From Acidobacteriota bacterium (lineage in GTDB: Bacteria; Acidobacteriota; Thermoanaerobaculia; Multivoradales; JAGPDF01): DNA of 64,000 nt. Under the pieces are notes generated by a model. That model saw nothing but the letters and a program-made list of their open reading frames with translations, was not told the DNA's origin and did no database searches. This document shows, piece by piece, positions 44,255-52,984 of this stretch. The stretch lies in contig JACTMI010000010.1 of the NCBI GenBank assembly GCA_014584695.1, positions 186,001 to 250,000 on the forward strand, read 5' to 3'. Numbering within the stretch: position 1 is the stretch's first letter; each line of letters opens with the position of its first letter. Both the position numbers and the translations under genes were made by a program.

Positions 44255-46471
44255 CTAGGAAGGGACGGCTCGGGCGAGCGCGGTGCGCACCCTTTCAGGG
44301 GTGAGCGGCAGGCGGAAGAGGCGCGCGCCGGTGGCGTCGAAGAGGGCGTTGGCGAGGACCGCGCCGGTGGGAACGATTGCCGGCTCACCGCCCCCCTGCG
44401 GGGCGAGAGCGTCGTTGGCGACCAGCACCGACTCGATCTTCGGCACCCAGGAGAAGCGGGGGATCTCGTAGGTGTCGAAGTTGCGGTCGAGGATCCTGCC
44501 GCCCTCGAAACGGAGCTCCTCGCTCAGCGTGTACCCGAGGCCCATCGTGATGCAGCCCTCGATTTGCATCTTGGCGCCTTCGGGGTTGACGACCATTCCC
44601 ATGTCCTGGGCGCAGACCACGCGCTTCACCTGGATCCGGCCGCTCGCGCGCTCGACCTCGACTTCGGCCATCAGGGCGACGTAGGTGCCGGCGTCGATTC
44701 CGCACGCGACCCCCTGCCCGCTGCCGCTCAGCGCCCGGCCGCTCTTCCAGCCGAACGCCTCGGCCGCCGCCACGAGGACGCCGCGCATGCGCGGATCGAC
44801 CAGATTGCGCAGGCGCAGCTCGACTGGATCGAGCCCGGCGGCGGCGGCCACGATGTCCAGGTGCGATTCGCGCGCGAAGGCGTTCATGTTGGCGCCCGGC
44901 GCCCGCCAGGGCCCGACGGCGAAGGGGTGCAAGCGGCGGCCGTCGCGTTGGATGGCGCTGCCGCGCGCGCCGTAGGAGCGGATGCGGACGTTGCGCACGT
45001 CGTAGTAGAGCTCGGCGCCGCGCGAGCCCGCGCCCCAGACGTCGTAGCTCCAGAGCGACAGGTGGCCGGCACCGTCGAGCGCCGTGGTGAACTCGACCAC
45101 CGCCGCCGGATCGAAGGTGTCGTAGAAGAACTCCTCCTCGCGCGTCCAGGCGACCGCGACCGGCCTCGCCGTCGCCCGCGCCAGCCGCGCCGCCTCGACC
45201 GCCTGCCGGTGCGCGCTCTTGCCGCCGAAGCCGCCGCCGACGTAGGGGGTGAGAACACGCACCTTGTCCTCCGGCAGGCCGAGCGCCGCCACGATCGAGT
45301 CGCGGGTCGGGAAGGGCGTCTGGGTCGAAGCCCAGACGGTCATCTTGCCGTCGACCAGCTCGGCGAGCGCGACGTGGGGCTCCAGCGGCGCGTGCGCGAC
45401 GTAGCCCTTGTGGAAGGTGCTGGTGAGCCGTCCGGACGCGCCCTCGAGCAGCGCTTCGGGCTCGCCGCGCAGATCGACCTGTTGCGGCTCGGTCGCGGTC
45501 CGGCGGAGGTGCGCGAAGATCGTCTCGGTGTCGGGTCCGGCGGGTGGCGCCGACCACTCCGCGCGCAGCGCCGCGAGCGCCGTGGCGGCGCCGTCGGGCG
45601 TGGGGTGGAGCACGGCGACGAGGTCCTCCTCGCGAACGACGACGACGCCCGGCAGCCGCGCCGCCGCCGCGGTGTCGACGCTCGTGAGCTCGGCGCCGTG
45701 CGCCGGCGGGCGCAGGATCCGCGCGTGCAGTAAGCCCGGGCGCTTCAGGTCGCCGGTGAACTGTGCCGCTCCGGTCACTTTGGCGCGGGCGTCGAAGCGC
45801 TCGGGCGAGCGTCCCATGACCCGGAACTGCTCGACCTGCCGGAGCACCGCCTTCTCGCCGACCAGCCGGGCGATCTGCCTGCCCTGCGCGAGCTCGCCGT
45901 AGGTGACCCGGCGCCCCGGCTCCGCCGCGACCGCGACCACGCCGGCGGCGACGGTGAGCGCCTCGCGCGCGACGCCGAGCCGCGCCGCCGCCAGATCGAG
46001 CAGGACGAGCCGCGCTTCGGCCGCCGCGGCGCGCAGCACCGGGCCGAACATCCGCGTCGTCAGCGAGCCGAAGGTCCCCATGTCCCAGGGGCAACGGTCG
46101 GTGTCGCCCATCACCATGTCGACCGCGTCGAGCGCGACGTCCAGCTCGTCGGCCACCATCTGCGCCTGCGACGTCTCGACCCCCTGCCCCATTTCGATCT
46201 TGCCGGTGAAAACGGTGACCCGCCCGTCGGCGCCGATCAGCAGGTAGGCGTTCAAGTCCTCGGGATAGGGCCGCCGCCCCTGCGCGAACAGATCCTCGGC
46301 GCCGAGGGTGACGAAGACCGCGACGCCGCCGCCGACCAGGCGGAAGAACGAGCGGCGGTCGAGGCCGTCGCGGAACAGGGTCCCGAGGTCGAGATCGACG
46401 CCCAGGTCGGGGCTCGCGCCGTAGTCTCCCGGCGGCTCGCGGCGCGCTTCGCGGCTCGCCCGCGGGGTCAC
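44255..46471 (-). CDS. Molybdenum hydroxylase large subunit (isoquinoline 1-oxidoreductase/xanthine dehydrogenase type)
   Basis: A 738-residue Mo-molybdopterin subunit. GTG at 46471 overlaps the small-subunit stop (GTGA). Residues 39-46 (RRSFFRLV) plus the hydrophobic stretch look like an internally placed Tat signal, suggesting periplasmic action. Family motifs: GQGVETSQAQMVADEL, YVGGGFGGKSAHRQAVEAA, and the C-terminal active-site Glu in QGGGEPAIVPTG. The pair likely hydroxylates an aldehyde or N-heterocycle and passes electrons to cytochrome c; several c-type cytochromes lie 4-15 kb away. Confidence 0.9.
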   Translation of the reverse strand: MTPRASREARREPPGDYGASPDLGVDLDLGTLFRDGLDRRSFFRLVGGGVAVFVTLGAEDLFAQGRRPYPEDLNAYLLIGADGRVTVFTGKIEMGQGVETSQAQMVADELDVALDAVDMVMGDTDRCPWDMGTFGSLTTRMFGPVLRAAAAEARLVLLDLAAARLGVAREALTVAAGVVAVAAEPGRRVTYGELAQGRQIARLVGEKAVLRQVEQFRVMGRSPERFDARAKVTGAAQFTGDLKRPGLLHARILRPPAHGAELTSVDTAAAARLPGVVVVREEDLVAVLHPTPDGAATALAALRAEWSAPPAGPDTETIFAHLRRTATEPQQVDLRGEPEALLEGASGRLTSTFHKGYVAHAPLEPHVALAELVDGKMTVWASTQTPFPTRDSIVAALGLPEDKVRVLTPYVGGGFGGKSAHRQAVEAARLARATARPVAVAWTREEEFFYDTFDPAAVVEFTTALDGAGHLSLWSYDVWGAGSRGAELYYDVRNVRIRSYGARGSAIQRDGRRLHPFAVGPWRAPGANMNAFARESHLDIVAAAAGLDPVELRLRNLVDPRMRGVLVAAAEAFGWKSGRALSGSGQGVACGIDAGTYVALMAEVEVERASGRIQVKRVVCAQDMGMVVNPEGAKMQIEGCITMGLGYTLSEELRFEGGRILDRNFDTYEIPRFSWVPKIESVLVANDALAPQGGGEPAIVPTGAVLANALFDATGARLFRLPLTPERVRTALARAVPS

Positions 46472-46944
46472 GACGCACCCCCCTTGCCAGCCGCGACCTG
46501 CTCGACCGCGGCCACGATCCGCTGATGCGCGCCGCAGCGGCAGAGATTGCCGTCGAGCCCGTCCAGGATCTGCTGCCGCGTCGCGCGCGGGTGCCGGGCG
46601 AGCAGTGCGTGGGCGGCGAGGATCATTCCCGGAGTGCAGAAGCCGCACTGGAAGCCGCCCGCCTCGACGAAGGCCTGCTGCAGAGGGTGGAGTCGATCCC
46701 CTTCGGCCAAGCCCTCGATGGTGACGACTCGTTTGCCCGCCACGGCCGCGACCGGGGTCAGGCAGGCCTGGGTCGCGGCGCCGTCGACGAGCACCGTGCA
46801 CGCGCCGCAGACCCCTTCGCCGCAGCCGTGCTTGGCGCCGGTCAGGCCGAGCTCGCCGCGCAGCACCCAGAGCAGCGAGCGGGAGCCGTCGGTCTCGAGC
46901 CCGATGGCGTGGCCGTTGAGGTGTAACTCGACGGTTCTCGACAT
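46468..46944 (-). CDS. 2Fe-2S subunit of the molybdenum hydroxylase
   Basis: A 158-residue small subunit with two [2Fe-2S] sites: the plant-ferredoxin type CGEGVCGACTVLVDG...C and the C-terminal helical type GFCTPGMI...GNLCRCGAHQRI. It relays electrons from the Mo centre to an acceptor. GAGGAGG precedes the ATG. It has no signal peptide of its own and would have to be co-exported with the large subunit. No FAD subunit is encoded nearby, as in IorAB-type enzymes. Confidence 0.93.
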   Translation of the reverse strand: MSRTVELHLNGHAIGLETDGSRSLLWVLRGELGLTGAKHGCGEGVCGACTVLVDGAATQACLTPVAAVAGKRVVTIEGLAEGDRLHPLQQAFVEAGGFQCGFCTPGMILAAHALLARHPRATRQQILDGLDGNLCRCGAHQRIVAAVEQVAAGKGGAS

Positions 46945-47268
46945 GTTCGCCTCCTCGCGCTCGGTCCGCGGCGGGCGCTCCCCGGGCAGCGCGGCCGCGC
47001 CCAGCCTGCTCGCAGCGTACCAGGATCGGCCCCGAGGCCCTCGCAGCGGATGCCGCCGGCCCTCGACCCTCGAGCGGCTTCGGGCGTCTGCGCCCGCTCG
47101 CCGCGCCAGCGCCGTGTCCCCGAGTCCGCCCAGCTTGCGATCTCTCTCCAGGGGGACCTCGAGCTGCGGGTCCAGCGGCCGCCCCGGCCGGTGTCGCAAC
47201 TCTCGCCGAGGCCGGCGCTAGAGTGGCGCGCGAGGTCGCCTTCGGCCGCGGCGCGAAGGGAGGGAGGG
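46945..47268. other. Divergent intergenic region, no gene recognised
   Basis: About 320 bases between the start of the 2Fe-2S subunit gene and the next plus-strand gene. It must contain promoters for both directions, but no convincing -35/-10 pair, operator or RNA could be recognised by eye in this very GC-rich sequence. Confidence 0.4.
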
Positions 47269-47961
47269 ATGTTCCGAACCAGCGGCTACTTCTTCGCGGG
47301 TCTGTTCGGCGCCGCGCTGGTCGCCTTCTGGCCGTCGTATCTCTCGAAGCTGCCGGCGGGCGATGTCTACGTCCACCTGCACGCGGTGCTGATGACTCTC
47401 TGGTGTGGCCTGCTGATCGCGCAGCCGCTGCTGATCCGTGGCGGCCGCCGGCCGCTGCACCGGGCGCTCGGCCGCGCGAGCTACGCGCTGGTGCCGCCGA
47501 TCGTGGTGGCGTCGCTGTTGCTCGCCAACTCCCGTCTGCGCGCCCTGGACGAAGAGGCCTTCGCGCGGGAGGGCCGCTTCGTCTACCTGCCGCTCGCGGC
47601 CATCGCGCTCTTCCTCGCGAGCTACGTGCTGGCGATGGTCTACCGGCGCCGACCGGCGCTCCACGCCCGCTACATGATCGCGACCGGCCTCACCCTGATC
47701 GATCCGGTGGTGGCGCGGCTGCTCTTCTTCTATTTTCCACCGCTCTCCCACGACCTGCACTATCAGGCGATCGGCTACGGCCTGACCCTGCTCGTCTTGG
47801 CCCTGCTCATCTGGCGCGAGCGCGGCGAGCGCGCCGGACGCGCCGCCTTCCCGGTCGCCTTCGCGCTCTTCGCGCTCGTCTACGGCCTCTGGTTCACCCT
47901 CGGCCAGACCCCGCTCTGGCAAGCCGCCGCGAGCTGGTACCGCGGCCTGCCCCTGACCTGA
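47269..47961 (+). CDS. Polytopic membrane protein of unknown function
   Basis: A 230-residue inner-membrane protein. About seven hydrophobic helices can be seen (YFFAGLFGAALVAFWPSYL, VLMTLWCGLLIAQPLLI, ALVPPIVVASLLLANS, LPLAAIALFLASYVLAMVY, ...). The HLHAVLMTLW and LHARYMIATGLTLIDPVVAR motifs with histidines recall DUF2306-like and cytochrome-b-like membrane proteins, but a family cannot be fixed. The ATG at 47269 sits within a GGGAGGGAGGG stretch. Confidence 0.75.
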   Translation: MFRTSGYFFAGLFGAALVAFWPSYLSKLPAGDVYVHLHAVLMTLWCGLLIAQPLLIRGGRRPLHRALGRASYALVPPIVVASLLLANSRLRALDEEAFAREGRFVYLPLAAIALFLASYVLAMVYRRRPALHARYMIATGLTLIDPVVARLLFFYFPPLSHDLHYQAIGYGLTLLVLALLIWRERGERAGRAAFPVAFALFALVYGLWFTLGQTPLWQAAASWYRGLPLT

Positions 47962-48193
47962 CGAGGCGCGCCTCGCGACGCGGGCGGGCGCCGCGAATCG
48001 GCGGCTCGTCCTGCACTCCGCTCGGGAGCATGCCCGCGGTGGGAAGCCTGGTCGGCCGAAACCGTGCTCGCGGCCCTTCCGTCTTCGCCCGCCCCGACCT
48101 TGGTCAGGGGAGACTTCCGACTCCCTTCAGTGGTCCGACTCCAGTGACCTCCGTAGCCTGCCGTCAGAACTTCCATTTGGTGAGGAGGCGGCG

Positions 48194-49411
48194 ATGCGAG
48201 GACGGGCATGGCGGGGCGTGTTCGGGGTGACCGGTCTGGCGGTGGCTCTCGCGGTCGGAGCGGCGGCGCAGGATCCCCTGCCGCTGACCGGCGAGCTGCT
48301 GGTCAACCAGACCACGGCGGGCGTTCAGTCGGGTCCAGCGGTCGGCATGGCGGCCAATGGCACCCACGTCGTGCTCTGGACGAGCGAGGGCCAGGACGGT
48401 GACGGGCAGGCGATCGTCTTCCGCAAGTTCCCGGGCGACGGCACGGCGCCTTTCAACGAAGCGGTCCTCAATCAAGACACCGCGGGCGACCAGTTCAACT
48501 CCGCGATCGGCATGAACGAGGCCGGCGGCTGGGTCGGCGCCTGGGACTCGGCGACGAGCGGCCAGGGTCTGCGGGGGCGTCGCACGAACGCCGGGGGCAC
48601 GGTCCTGGCGAACGAGTTCCCGCTCATGGAGACTCCCGCCATCGGCGCCCAGTTCGTCGCGATCGCACGCTCGGAGAACGACTCCTTCGTCGCCGTCTGG
48701 CAGGCGAGCTCGGAAAGCCGATTTCGCCGTTTCGACGACGCGGGAGCGGCCGTCTCGGGAGACGGAACCGTGGCCCCGACGCTCGGCCAGACCTTTCGGC
48801 CGCGGGTCGCCGCCCGCTCCGACGGAGGCTTCGTCGTCGCCTTCGAAGCCGTCGACGACGACCAGAACGGCGTCTACTTCCAGCGTTTCGGGACCCTCGG
48901 TCTCCCCATCGGCGATCCGGTCCACGTCGCGCAGTCGGAGGCCGGCGACCAGCGCGACGCCGATCTCGCCATCCTCCCCGGCAACGGCTTCGTCATCGTC
49001 TGGAACGACTCGCTCCAGGGGCTGCGCGCGCGGCGCTTCCGGCTCACCGGCGTACCGCTCGGCGACGAGATCGCCGTCGCCCCGGCGGTCAGTGTCGCGC
49101 GACCGTCGGTGGCCGTCTCGTCCGCGGGGGGCTTCGTCGTCGCCTATCAGCCCGGCGAGGTCCGCGCGCGCGAGTTCGACCGGCTCGGACGCCCGGTCGG
49201 GCCCAGCTTCCAGGTCAACCTGACGACCGACGGGCTCCAGGCCGCTCCGACGGTCGGCGCCGGCCTCGACCGCTTCGTCGTCGCCTGGCACTCGGCCAAC
49301 TTCGACGGCGACGGCCTCGCCGTCGTCCGTCGCCTCTACCAGCTGTCTTCCATCTTCGTCGACACCTTCGACAGCGGCACCCTCGGAGCCTGGAGCAGCA
49401 CGGTCCCCTGA
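48194..49411 (+). CDS. Secreted beta-repeat protein with C-terminal Phe..Trp motif
   Basis: A 405-residue exported protein, signal peptide to about residue 26 (LAVALAVGAAAQD). The mature part is a run of ~50-residue repeats, each with a core such as GFVVAFEAVDDDQNG, GFVIVWNDSLQG, RFVVAWHSANFDGDG, suggesting a beta-propeller. The last 19 residues, IFVDTFDSGTLGAWSSTVP, hold the C-terminal motif seen in four proteins here. GAGGAGG precedes the ATG. Function unknown. Confidence 0.82.
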   Translation: MRGRAWRGVFGVTGLAVALAVGAAAQDPLPLTGELLVNQTTAGVQSGPAVGMAANGTHVVLWTSEGQDGDGQAIVFRKFPGDGTAPFNEAVLNQDTAGDQFNSAIGMNEAGGWVGAWDSATSGQGLRGRRTNAGGTVLANEFPLMETPAIGAQFVAIARSENDSFVAVWQASSESRFRRFDDAGAAVSGDGTVAPTLGQTFRPRVAARSDGGFVVAFEAVDDDQNGVYFQRFGTLGLPIGDPVHVAQSEAGDQRDADLAILPGNGFVIVWNDSLQGLRARRFRLTGVPLGDEIAVAPAVSVARPSVAVSSAGGFVVAYQPGEVRAREFDRLGRPVGPSFQVNLTTDGLQAAPTVGAGLDRFVVAWHSANFDGDGLAVVRRLYQLSSIFVDTFDSGTLGAWSSTVP

Positions 49412-49529
49412 GGCGCAGCGCGCGGCCGCCCACCCTGGCGGGCGGCCCGGGCGCCACCCGCGGGAGGGTTCCCTTCGGCGGGCCGCCGCTCCTAGGGTCG
49501 CCGCGAGCACCCTGCCCAGGAGGACCGCC

Positions 49530-49988
49530 ATGCGTGAGCTGTTGCGGGACGCCGAGCACCTGATCCGGCTCGGTCTGCTCTTCGCCGCCGGACTGCTCGT
49601 CTTCCTGGTGGTGCGCGCGCAGCTGGTGCCCGCGGGCTTCGGCGAGCTGGGTCACTTCCGCGCCGGCGCCATCGGCGCCAACCAGGAGCGCGAGCCGCGC
49701 TTCGCCGGCCGCGCCGCCTGCGCCGAATGCCACGGCGAGCCCGCGGAGTCGCTCGCGGCCGGCGGCCACGCGGCGATCTCCTGCGAGTCTTGCCATGGCG
49801 CACTCGCCGCCCATGCCGCCGAGCCGGCCGAGATTCCCGGCTTCGCGGCGACGGCCCGGGCGCTGTGCGTGCAGTGCCACGCCATGAACCGCGCGCGCCC
49901 CGCCGGGCACCCGCAGGTCGAGCCGGTCTCGCACGCCGAGGGCGCGGCCTGCACCGACTGCCACGACGCCCACGCGCCCGGGCTCTGA
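49530..49988 (+). CDS. Membrane-anchored tetraheme c-type cytochrome
   Basis: A 152-residue protein with an N-terminal anchor (LGLLFAAGLLVFLVV, residues about 14-28) and four CxxCH heme sites: CAECH (64-68), CESCH (85-89), CVQCH (113-117) and CTDCH (141-145). The first of three genes with the ferredoxin and NrfD-like subunits downstream (gaps of 10 and 13 bases). By order and topology it corresponds to the DsrJ-type cytochrome of DsrMKJOP or the cytochrome of Qrc/Nrf-like complexes, though DsrJ has three hemes. Confidence 0.92.
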   Translation: MRELLRDAEHLIRLGLLFAAGLLVFLVVRAQLVPAGFGELGHFRAGAIGANQEREPRFAGRAACAECHGEPAESLAAGGHAAISCESCHGALAAHAAEPAEIPGFAATARALCVQCHAMNRARPAGHPQVEPVSHAEGAACTDCHDAHAPGL

Positions 49989-49998
49989 GGAGAAGAGC

Positions 49999-50781
49999 AT
50001 GAGCGTCGATCGCCGCCAGTTCCTCGCCGACACCACCAAGCTCCTGCTGCTGACCGGCGCCGCCTCGCGGGCCTGGGCGTTCGTCGAGCAGGGGCGGCCG
50101 CAGGACGCCCCGGGCTACGACGTCCACCGGCACTGGTGGGCGATGTTCATCGACATCGAGAAGTGCATCGGCTGCGGGCTCTGCGTCGACGCCTGCAAGG
50201 TCGAGAACGACGTGCCGCCCGAGGCGCACTACTCGCGCACCTGGGTCGAGCGCTACCACGTGCCGGATCGCGACCCGCTCGACCCGCTGGCCGAGCCGCA
50301 GCCGCGCGTCGACTCGCCCGACGGCGGCCGCCACGGCTTCCCCGAGATCTACCCTCCGGGCACCGGCGGCAAGAGCTTCTTCGTGCCCAAACTGTGCAAC
50401 CACTGCGCCCATTCGCCCTGCGTCCAGGTCTGCCCGGTCGGAGCCACCTTCGAGAGCCCGGACGGCGTCGTGCTGGTCGACAAGGACTACTGCGTCGGCT
50501 GCCGCTACTGCGTGCAGGCCTGCCCTTACGGCTGCCGCTACATCGACCCGCGCACCCAGACGGTCGACAAGTGCACGCTCTGCTACCACCGCATCACCCG
50601 CGGGCTCACCACCGCCTGCTGCGAGGTCTGCCCCACCGGCGCCCGCCAGTTCGGCGACCTGAAGAACCCGCGCGATCCGATCCACGACCTGCTGCGGGCG
50701 CACAAGGTGCAGGTGCTCAAGCCCCAGATGGCGACCGGCTCGAAGGTCTACTACGCCGGTTTGGACGCCGCGGTCCGCTGA
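49999..50781 (+). CDS. Tat-exported 4x[4Fe-4S] ferredoxin subunit (DsrO/NrfC-like)
   Basis: A 260-residue protein with a Tat signal (VDRRQFLADTTKLLLLTG). Four cubane sites are visible: CIGCGLCVDACKVEN, CNHCAHSPCVQVCP, CVGCRYCVQACPYG and CTLCYHR..CCEVCPTG. These are the marks of periplasmic DMSOR-type electron-transfer subunits (DsrO, NrfC, TtrB, PsrB). It should take electrons between the NrfD-like membrane protein and the cytochrome. No Mo-containing catalytic subunit is present in the cluster. Confidence 0.94.
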   Translation: MSVDRRQFLADTTKLLLLTGAASRAWAFVEQGRPQDAPGYDVHRHWWAMFIDIEKCIGCGLCVDACKVENDVPPEAHYSRTWVERYHVPDRDPLDPLAEPQPRVDSPDGGRHGFPEIYPPGTGGKSFFVPKLCNHCAHSPCVQVCPVGATFESPDGVVLVDKDYCVGCRYCVQACPYGCRYIDPRTQTVDKCTLCYHRITRGLTTACCEVCPTGARQFGDLKNPRDPIHDLLRAHKVQVLKPQMATGSKVYYAGLDAAVR

Positions 50782-50794
50782 GGGAGGCCCGATC

Positions 50795-51976
50795 GTGCAC
50801 ACTCTGCCCGCCGTCGAAGGCTTCATGTATCCGAACGAGATGGAGCTGCAGTGGAGCGTCCTGATCGTGCTCTATCCCTTCCTCACCGGCCTGGTCGCGG
50901 GCGCCTTCATCCTCGCCTCGCTGCAGCGGGTGTTCAAGGTCCAGGCGGTCGCGCCCACCTACCGCCTGTCGCTGCTGACCGCGCTCGCGTTCCTGCTGGT
51001 GGCGCCGCTGCCGCTGCAACTCCACCTCGGCCACCCGGAACGCTCGTTCGAGATGTTCCTCACCCCGCACCGCAGCTCGGCGATGGCGATGTTCGGCTTC
51101 GTCTACCTCTGGTATCTGCTCGCGGTCCTGGTGATCGAGATCTGGCTCGAGTACCGGCCCTATCTGGTCGGCCGGGCGCGCGCCACCACCGGCGCCACGC
51201 GCCTGTTCTACCGCGCGCTCACGCTCGGCTCGGAGAACCTGAGCCCGCGCTCGCTCGAGATCGACGACCGCGTGGGTCGCTTCGTGACCGTGATCGGCAT
51301 CCCCTCGGCGTTCCTGCTCCACGGCTACGTCGGTTTCATCTTCGGCTCGGTGAAGGCCAACCCCTGGTGGTCGACGCCGCTGATGCCGATCGTCTTTCTG
51401 TTCTCGGCCATCGTCTCGGGCATCGCCGCGGTGCTGCTCATCTATCTCTTCTACACCTGGGCGAAGCGGATCCCGCTCGACATGCCCTGTCTGGACACCA
51501 TGGCGAAGTACCTCTACTACGCCTTCCTGGTCGATTTCGCGCTCGAGCTGCTGGACCTCGTCCACCGCGTCTACGAGGCCGACGAGTCGTTCCATACCCT
51601 CGATTTCATGGTCAAGACCCGCCTCTACGGCTCGCAACTGGTCGGCCAGATCTTCCTCGGCACGCTGGTGCCGCTCGGCATGCTGGCGCTCACCCAGCTG
51701 GTGGCGCTCTCCGAACGCGCCCGCAAGGGGCTGTACGCCGGCGCCGCGGCGCTCACCCTGGTGGGCATCTTCCTGATGCGCTGGAACGTCGTCATCGGCG
51801 GCCAGCTCTTCTCGAAGAGCTTCCTCGGCTACACCACCTACAAGATGGAGTTCGCCACCCGCGAGGGGCTGCTGCCGGCGATCCTCGTGATGCTGCTGCC
51901 GCTCGCCGTGCTCTGGGCCCTGGTCCGGCTCCTGCCGCCGATGGCGGCAACGCCTCCGGAGACGGAGGCCCGCTGA
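50795..51976 (+). CDS. NrfD/PsrC-family quinone-interacting membrane subunit
   Basis: A 393-residue polytopic protein of the NrfD family (about ten helices; FLTGLVAGAFILASLQRVF, LTALAFLLVAPLPLQLHLGHPER and HGYVGFIFGSVKANPWW are the family landmarks). It exchanges electrons with the menaquinone/ubiquinone pool. The long form with LHLGHPER and MRWNVVIGGQ is that of DsrP and HmeB-type proteins rather than the short PsrC. It completes a cytochrome/ferredoxin/NrfD set on one transcript. Confidence 0.93.
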   Translation: MHTLPAVEGFMYPNEMELQWSVLIVLYPFLTGLVAGAFILASLQRVFKVQAVAPTYRLSLLTALAFLLVAPLPLQLHLGHPERSFEMFLTPHRSSAMAMFGFVYLWYLLAVLVIEIWLEYRPYLVGRARATTGATRLFYRALTLGSENLSPRSLEIDDRVGRFVTVIGIPSAFLLHGYVGFIFGSVKANPWWSTPLMPIVFLFSAIVSGIAAVLLIYLFYTWAKRIPLDMPCLDTMAKYLYYAFLVDFALELLDLVHRVYEADESFHTLDFMVKTRLYGSQLVGQIFLGTLVPLGMLALTQLVALSERARKGLYAGAAALTLVGIFLMRWNVVIGGQLFSKSFLGYTTYKMEFATREGLLPAILVMLLPLAVLWALVRLLPPMAATPPETEAR

Positions 51977-52001
51977 GGCGCGGGAGCGCCGCGGTGGCGG
52001 C

Positions 52002-52979
52002 TCAGAGCTCGATCCGCTCCCCCTCGGCGGCGACGCGCATGCCGGCGGCTTCGATGGCGGCGCGCTCAGGGGTCCCGGGCAGAGCCGCTGGATTGGTGTG
52101 GTTCAGGTGGGTGAAGACCACCTTGCGCCGCTCCGCTGCCGGCAGGCGGGCGAAGCGCGCGAGCGACTCGACCACGAACGGGTGGGGTATGTCGGCCATC
52201 GAGCGGCCGGGCAGCTCGCCCTCGCCGTAGAAGGTGGCGTCGAGCAGCGCCAAGTCGACGCGCGCGATGCGCTCCTCGATCGGCGTCGACCAGCGCTCCC
52301 ACTTGTCGATGTCCGGAATGTAGAGCAGCGCGCGCCGCGGGCCGCGGATCTCGAAGCCGAAGGTGTCGGTGTACTCGTCGCGGTGCGGGACGAGGAAGGG
52401 CGTGATCGCGAGACCCGGCGCCAGCGCGAACGGGCGCTCCGGCTCGAGCCGGTGGAGCTCGATGTGGCCGAGCCGGACGAGCAGCTCCCAGGGGCCGTTG
52501 CGCCCCAGGAACTCGACCATCCGCCGGGAGCCGTGGACCGGCAACCGGTCGGTGGCGGCGATCTCGCGTCCGAACCAGGCGAGACCGAGATAGTGCCCGG
52601 CGTGGGCGTGGGTGAGGAAGACGCCGTCGAGCAAGGGCGGGCGCCCCGGCTCGCCCGGCGTCCGAGCGCGCGGTGGCTGGTGCTGGTCCGCGAGCTCGAG
52701 CTGGGCGGCGACGTCAGGGGTCGCGTCGACCAGCCAGCGGCGCCCCGAGGCCGGATCGGCGATCAGCAGCGAGGCGACCCGCCGCCTCATCGACGGATCG
52801 CGGCGTGCGGCGAGGTCCGGCGCGGCCACGCCCCCCAGGTGGGGAATGCCTCCGTCTTGTGCCGTGCCGACGACCAGCACGAACGGCGGTGACACGCCGG
52901 CGCCCGCGCCGACTCGACTCTCCGAGGCCAGGCAGAGCAGGAGGAGGCCGATCAGCGGCCCGCCGAGAGCGCGGGTCAT
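52002..52979 (-). CDS. PqqB-like metallo-beta-lactamase-fold hydrolase, exported
   Basis: A 325-residue MBL-fold protein with a signal peptide (GPLIGLLLLCLASES). The metal loop reads LTHAHAGHYLGL (His124, His126, His129), where the Asp of the usual HxHxDH is Gly, as in the PqqB-like branch. FVLVVGTAQDGGIPHLGG and ATFYGEGELPGRSMADIPHP are also characteristic. No other pqq genes are nearby, so it is unlikely to make PQQ; a general periplasmic hydrolase is more likely. Third in a run with two lipoprotein genes (5-base gap). Confidence 0.85.
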   Translation of the reverse strand: MTRALGGPLIGLLLLCLASESRVGAGAGVSPPFVLVVGTAQDGGIPHLGGVAAPDLAARRDPSMRRRVASLLIADPASGRRWLVDATPDVAAQLELADQHQPPRARTPGEPGRPPLLDGVFLTHAHAGHYLGLAWFGREIAATDRLPVHGSRRMVEFLGRNGPWELLVRLGHIELHRLEPERPFALAPGLAITPFLVPHRDEYTDTFGFEIRGPRRALLYIPDIDKWERWSTPIEERIARVDLALLDATFYGEGELPGRSMADIPHPFVVESLARFARLPAAERRKVVFTHLNHTNPAALPGTPERAAIEAAGMRVAAEGERIEL

Positions 52980-52984
52980 TCGTC

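Noticed and set aside
52002-52979. PQQ biosynthesis locus
   Set aside because: Only a PqqB-like protein is present, with a signal peptide; pqqA, C, D and E are not in the window.
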